From IMG/VR virus record IMGVR_UViG_3300029258_000388, positions 1-22,969 of that record: a stretch of 22,969 nucleotides of DNA; one strand, written 5' to 3'. A model generated the notes under the pieces. That model was not told where the DNA came from. It searched no databases and saw only the letters and a list, made by a program, of their open reading frames with translations. How positions within the stretch are numbered: position 1 is the first letter of the stretch; the number at the start of each line of letters is the position of its first letter. Below are positions 21,827 through 22,969 of this stretch, in pieces. The position numbers and the translations under genes are program-made. Source of the DNA: a virus.

Positions 21827-21888
21827 GAATCGCGTACCTTCACAAATACTCCTGCAGCATCGGTTCAACCGGTCCTGTCAAGAATCGC
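21821..21888 (-). repeat. 13-nt direct repeat pair with central palindrome
   Basis: GCGATTCTTGACA occurs at 21833-21821 and again at 21888-21876, 55 nt apart. CGGTTCAACCG (21861-21871), a 5-bp perfect palindrome with one central base, lies between them. The outer copy is in the end of the 78-residue gene and the inner in the promoter-like region. Possible roles are an operator or a terminase binding site. Confidence 0.55.
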
Positions 21889-22076
21889 ACACGCTCTACG
21901 GCCTTTACCTTGTGCCGGTTTCGGACTCTCCAGACAACGTGTCCGTGTATTCTGTTGTCGGTGTGCGTCCTGTGCGTTGCGTCTTTGAGTGCGCTTGTCC
22001 TTGATGCGTGTATCGACATTACCGTCCCGAGGAAGTTCCCGTTCTGGGTGTTTGTGTCTATCACTGCGTATCTCAT
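21840..22076 (-). CDS. Unknown small protein (78 aa)
   Basis: Starting from ATG 22076 the protein reads MRYAVIDTNTQNGNFLGTV, then a basic, His/Arg-rich middle (HRTHTDNRIHGHVVWRVRNR) and a short acidic tail ending in QEYL. A good GGGAGG site 11 nt upstream sets this start; the longer frame to 22169 runs into the radical SAM gene. The N-terminal strand resembles small phage proteins of unknown role, but no family is assigned. It lies between the radical SAM gene and the terminase genes. Confidence 0.65.
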   Translation of the reverse strand: MRYAVIDTNTQNGNFLGTVMSIHASRTSALKDATHRTHTDNRIHGHVVWRVRNRHKVKAVERVRFLTGPVEPMLQEYL

Positions 22077-22125
22077 ATTACTGGTAACCTCCCATATACT
22101 CCCATGTATTACTCTTAGTGTAGTG

Positions 22126-22932
22126 TTATACCATATCGCGCAGGCGTGCGTGAGGCAGAAAACCACCAAAACACAACTGCCTATGTTCTCTATCCTGAAT
22201 TGTCAGATAGTTCTGATTGCCTTCCTCTGCAGTTAAATATCCATCCGGCAAATACTTTCTGAGATCTCGCTTTACATATAGCATCTTTCCTGCATTTCGT
22301 ATCATTGTTACGGCATCGACTGCAAAAGCATTCCAATCTGTTTCTGTTTTTTCATGGTTCAATGTTCCAACCTTAAATTCATCCACAAACGGCATTGCCT
22401 CTTCTATTGCCTGCAGTGACCGCGTTGGATCAATCACCGGCTCAATGCTTGCCCAGGTTTTAATACCGGCAGCATGCAATTCTCTTAGTGCTGCGATTCG
22501 CTCGGAGTGCGTAGCAGCCCCCGGCTCGATTTCATCCGACTTTGTGAGAGTTGCGCCAACCTTTAACCGATTATCAGGCCAGCTTCGAAATATGTCAATA
22601 TCACGCAGGCATCGCATGCCGCCCTTTGTGAGTATTGCCACGGAACATTTTGCAGAGCTCAAAATCTGCAATGCTTTGCGCGTGTCCTTCCATTCGACAT
22701 CATGCCGATTGTATGGGTCGCTGATAAAACACAACAAGATCTGTTCGTCGGCCTGTTCTGCTTCCTTAGCCAGTTTTGAGAGGTCGCGGCGGCGCGGCGT
22801 ATCGCACCATCCTTGCTGGAATAATCGACAATAGCAATACTTACAGGCGTGGTCACAGCCTCCCGAATAGATGTTCAGCGCCAGCGGACTATACTCCCGT
22901 GCCTTACCTCGCGGTGTATAAATCAAACTCAT
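22126..22932 (-). CDS. Radical SAM protein, SplB-like (268 aa)
   Basis: The radical SAM cluster motif C-x3-C-x2-C is present at C26, C30, C33 (GGCDHACKYCYC), with the [4Fe-4S]-binding loop right after NIYS. The rest follows the spore-photoproduct-lyase-like family: ISDPYNRHD (about 71-78), a KGGMRCLRD helix region, and WASIEPVIDP (about 162-171). True SplB repairs UV spore photoproducts, but many SplB-like proteins in phages and plasmids have no known substrate. ATG 22932 follows GAGGAG and overlaps an upstream TGA (ATGA). An anaerobic or oxygen-protected environment for function is likely given the cluster, which is inference. Confidence 0.85.
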   Translation of the reverse strand: MSLIYTPRGKAREYSPLALNIYSGGCDHACKYCYCRLFQQGWCDTPRRRDLSKLAKEAEQADEQILLCFISDPYNRHDVEWKDTRKALQILSSAKCSVAILTKGGMRCLRDIDIFRSWPDNRLKVGATLTKSDEIEPGAATHSERIAALRELHAAGIKTWASIEPVIDPTRSLQAIEEAMPFVDEFKVGTLNHEKTETDWNAFAVDAVTMIRNAGKMLYVKRDLRKYLPDGYLTAEEGNQNYLTIQDREHRQLCFGGFLPHARLRDMV

Positions 22933-22969
22933 TCTGCGTTCTCCTCAAATTCCTCCGTAATCCATTTTT
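22929..22969 (-). CDS. C-terminal end of an upstream gene (partial)
   Basis: Only the last 12 codons are in the window, reading KWITEEFEENAE followed by TGA that overlaps the radical SAM start (ATGA). The junction style matches the other gene pairs here, which is the main reason for calling this frame rather than the two alternatives. No function can be inferred. Confidence 0.5.
   Translation of the reverse strand, partial: KWITEEFEENAE

Noticed and set aside
22077-22110. Ten-codon leader-like frame (MGVYGRLPVI) just before the 78-residue gene
   Set aside because: It has no convincing ribosome site; the tandem ATGGGAG copies probably make the overlap by chance.
1-22969. CRISPR arrays, insertion sequences, attachment sites
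   Set aside because: No regularly spaced repeats, transposase, integrase or terminal inverted repeats were seen on reading both strands.

Overview
This window is the late structural module of a tailed double-stranded DNA phage or prophage. Every credible gene lies on the minus strand, so transcription runs from the right end of the window to the left. The host cannot be named from this sequence. Strong GGAGG-type ribosome binding sites, dense packing and mid-range GC indicate a bacterial virus. No integrase, transposase, repressor, replication or lysis gene was recognised, so the lifestyle is open. The morphology is inferred as siphovirus: a small tail-tube protein, a G/GT chaperone pair and a tape measure, with no sheath.

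Reading in the direction of transcription: (1) 22969-21792 has the last codons of an unknown gene, a SplB-like radical SAM protein and a small unknown protein, followed by a short repeat/promoter-like patch. (2) 21791-19810 is the packaging module: small terminase, an extra 38-codon gene, large terminase. (3) 19795-19172 holds three small unknown genes, one a membrane protein. (4) 19171-18957 is a non-coding, highly structured leader with terminator-like and alternative pairings. (5) 18956-13501 is the head module: Mu gp29-type portal, Mu F-type morphogenesis protein, a Mu I-type protease with an apparent nested scaffold, a putative decoration protein and a lambda-E-family major capsid protein, ending in an array of hairpins. 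(6) 13380-12976 is a gp36-like head-completion protein. (7) 12979-6130 is the unusual part, a 6.85 kb block of eight tightly coupled genes for glycan-type modification: at least five glycosyltransferase-like proteins, a class I methyltransferase, a PAPS-type sulfotransferase, and a 758-residue fusion of exostosin-like, second glycosyltransferase-like, two-motif zinc-knuckle and FkbM methyltransferase parts. (8) 6128-616 is tail completion, a virion protein of a recurrent phage type, tail terminator-like protein, tail tube, chaperone G with a programmed -1 frameshift to GT, tape measure, and an unknown 273-residue tail protein. (9) 613-1 is the start of a pectate-lyase-like beta-helix tail spike that runs off the window.

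The modification block sits exactly between the head-completion and tail-completion genes. It is joined to both and internally by ATGA, TAATG or TTGA junctions, so it is probably co-expressed with the virion genes. The most economical inference is that the phage builds or decorates a glycan (sugar, methyl and sulfate groups) on its own particle. Modification of the host surface is the main alternative.
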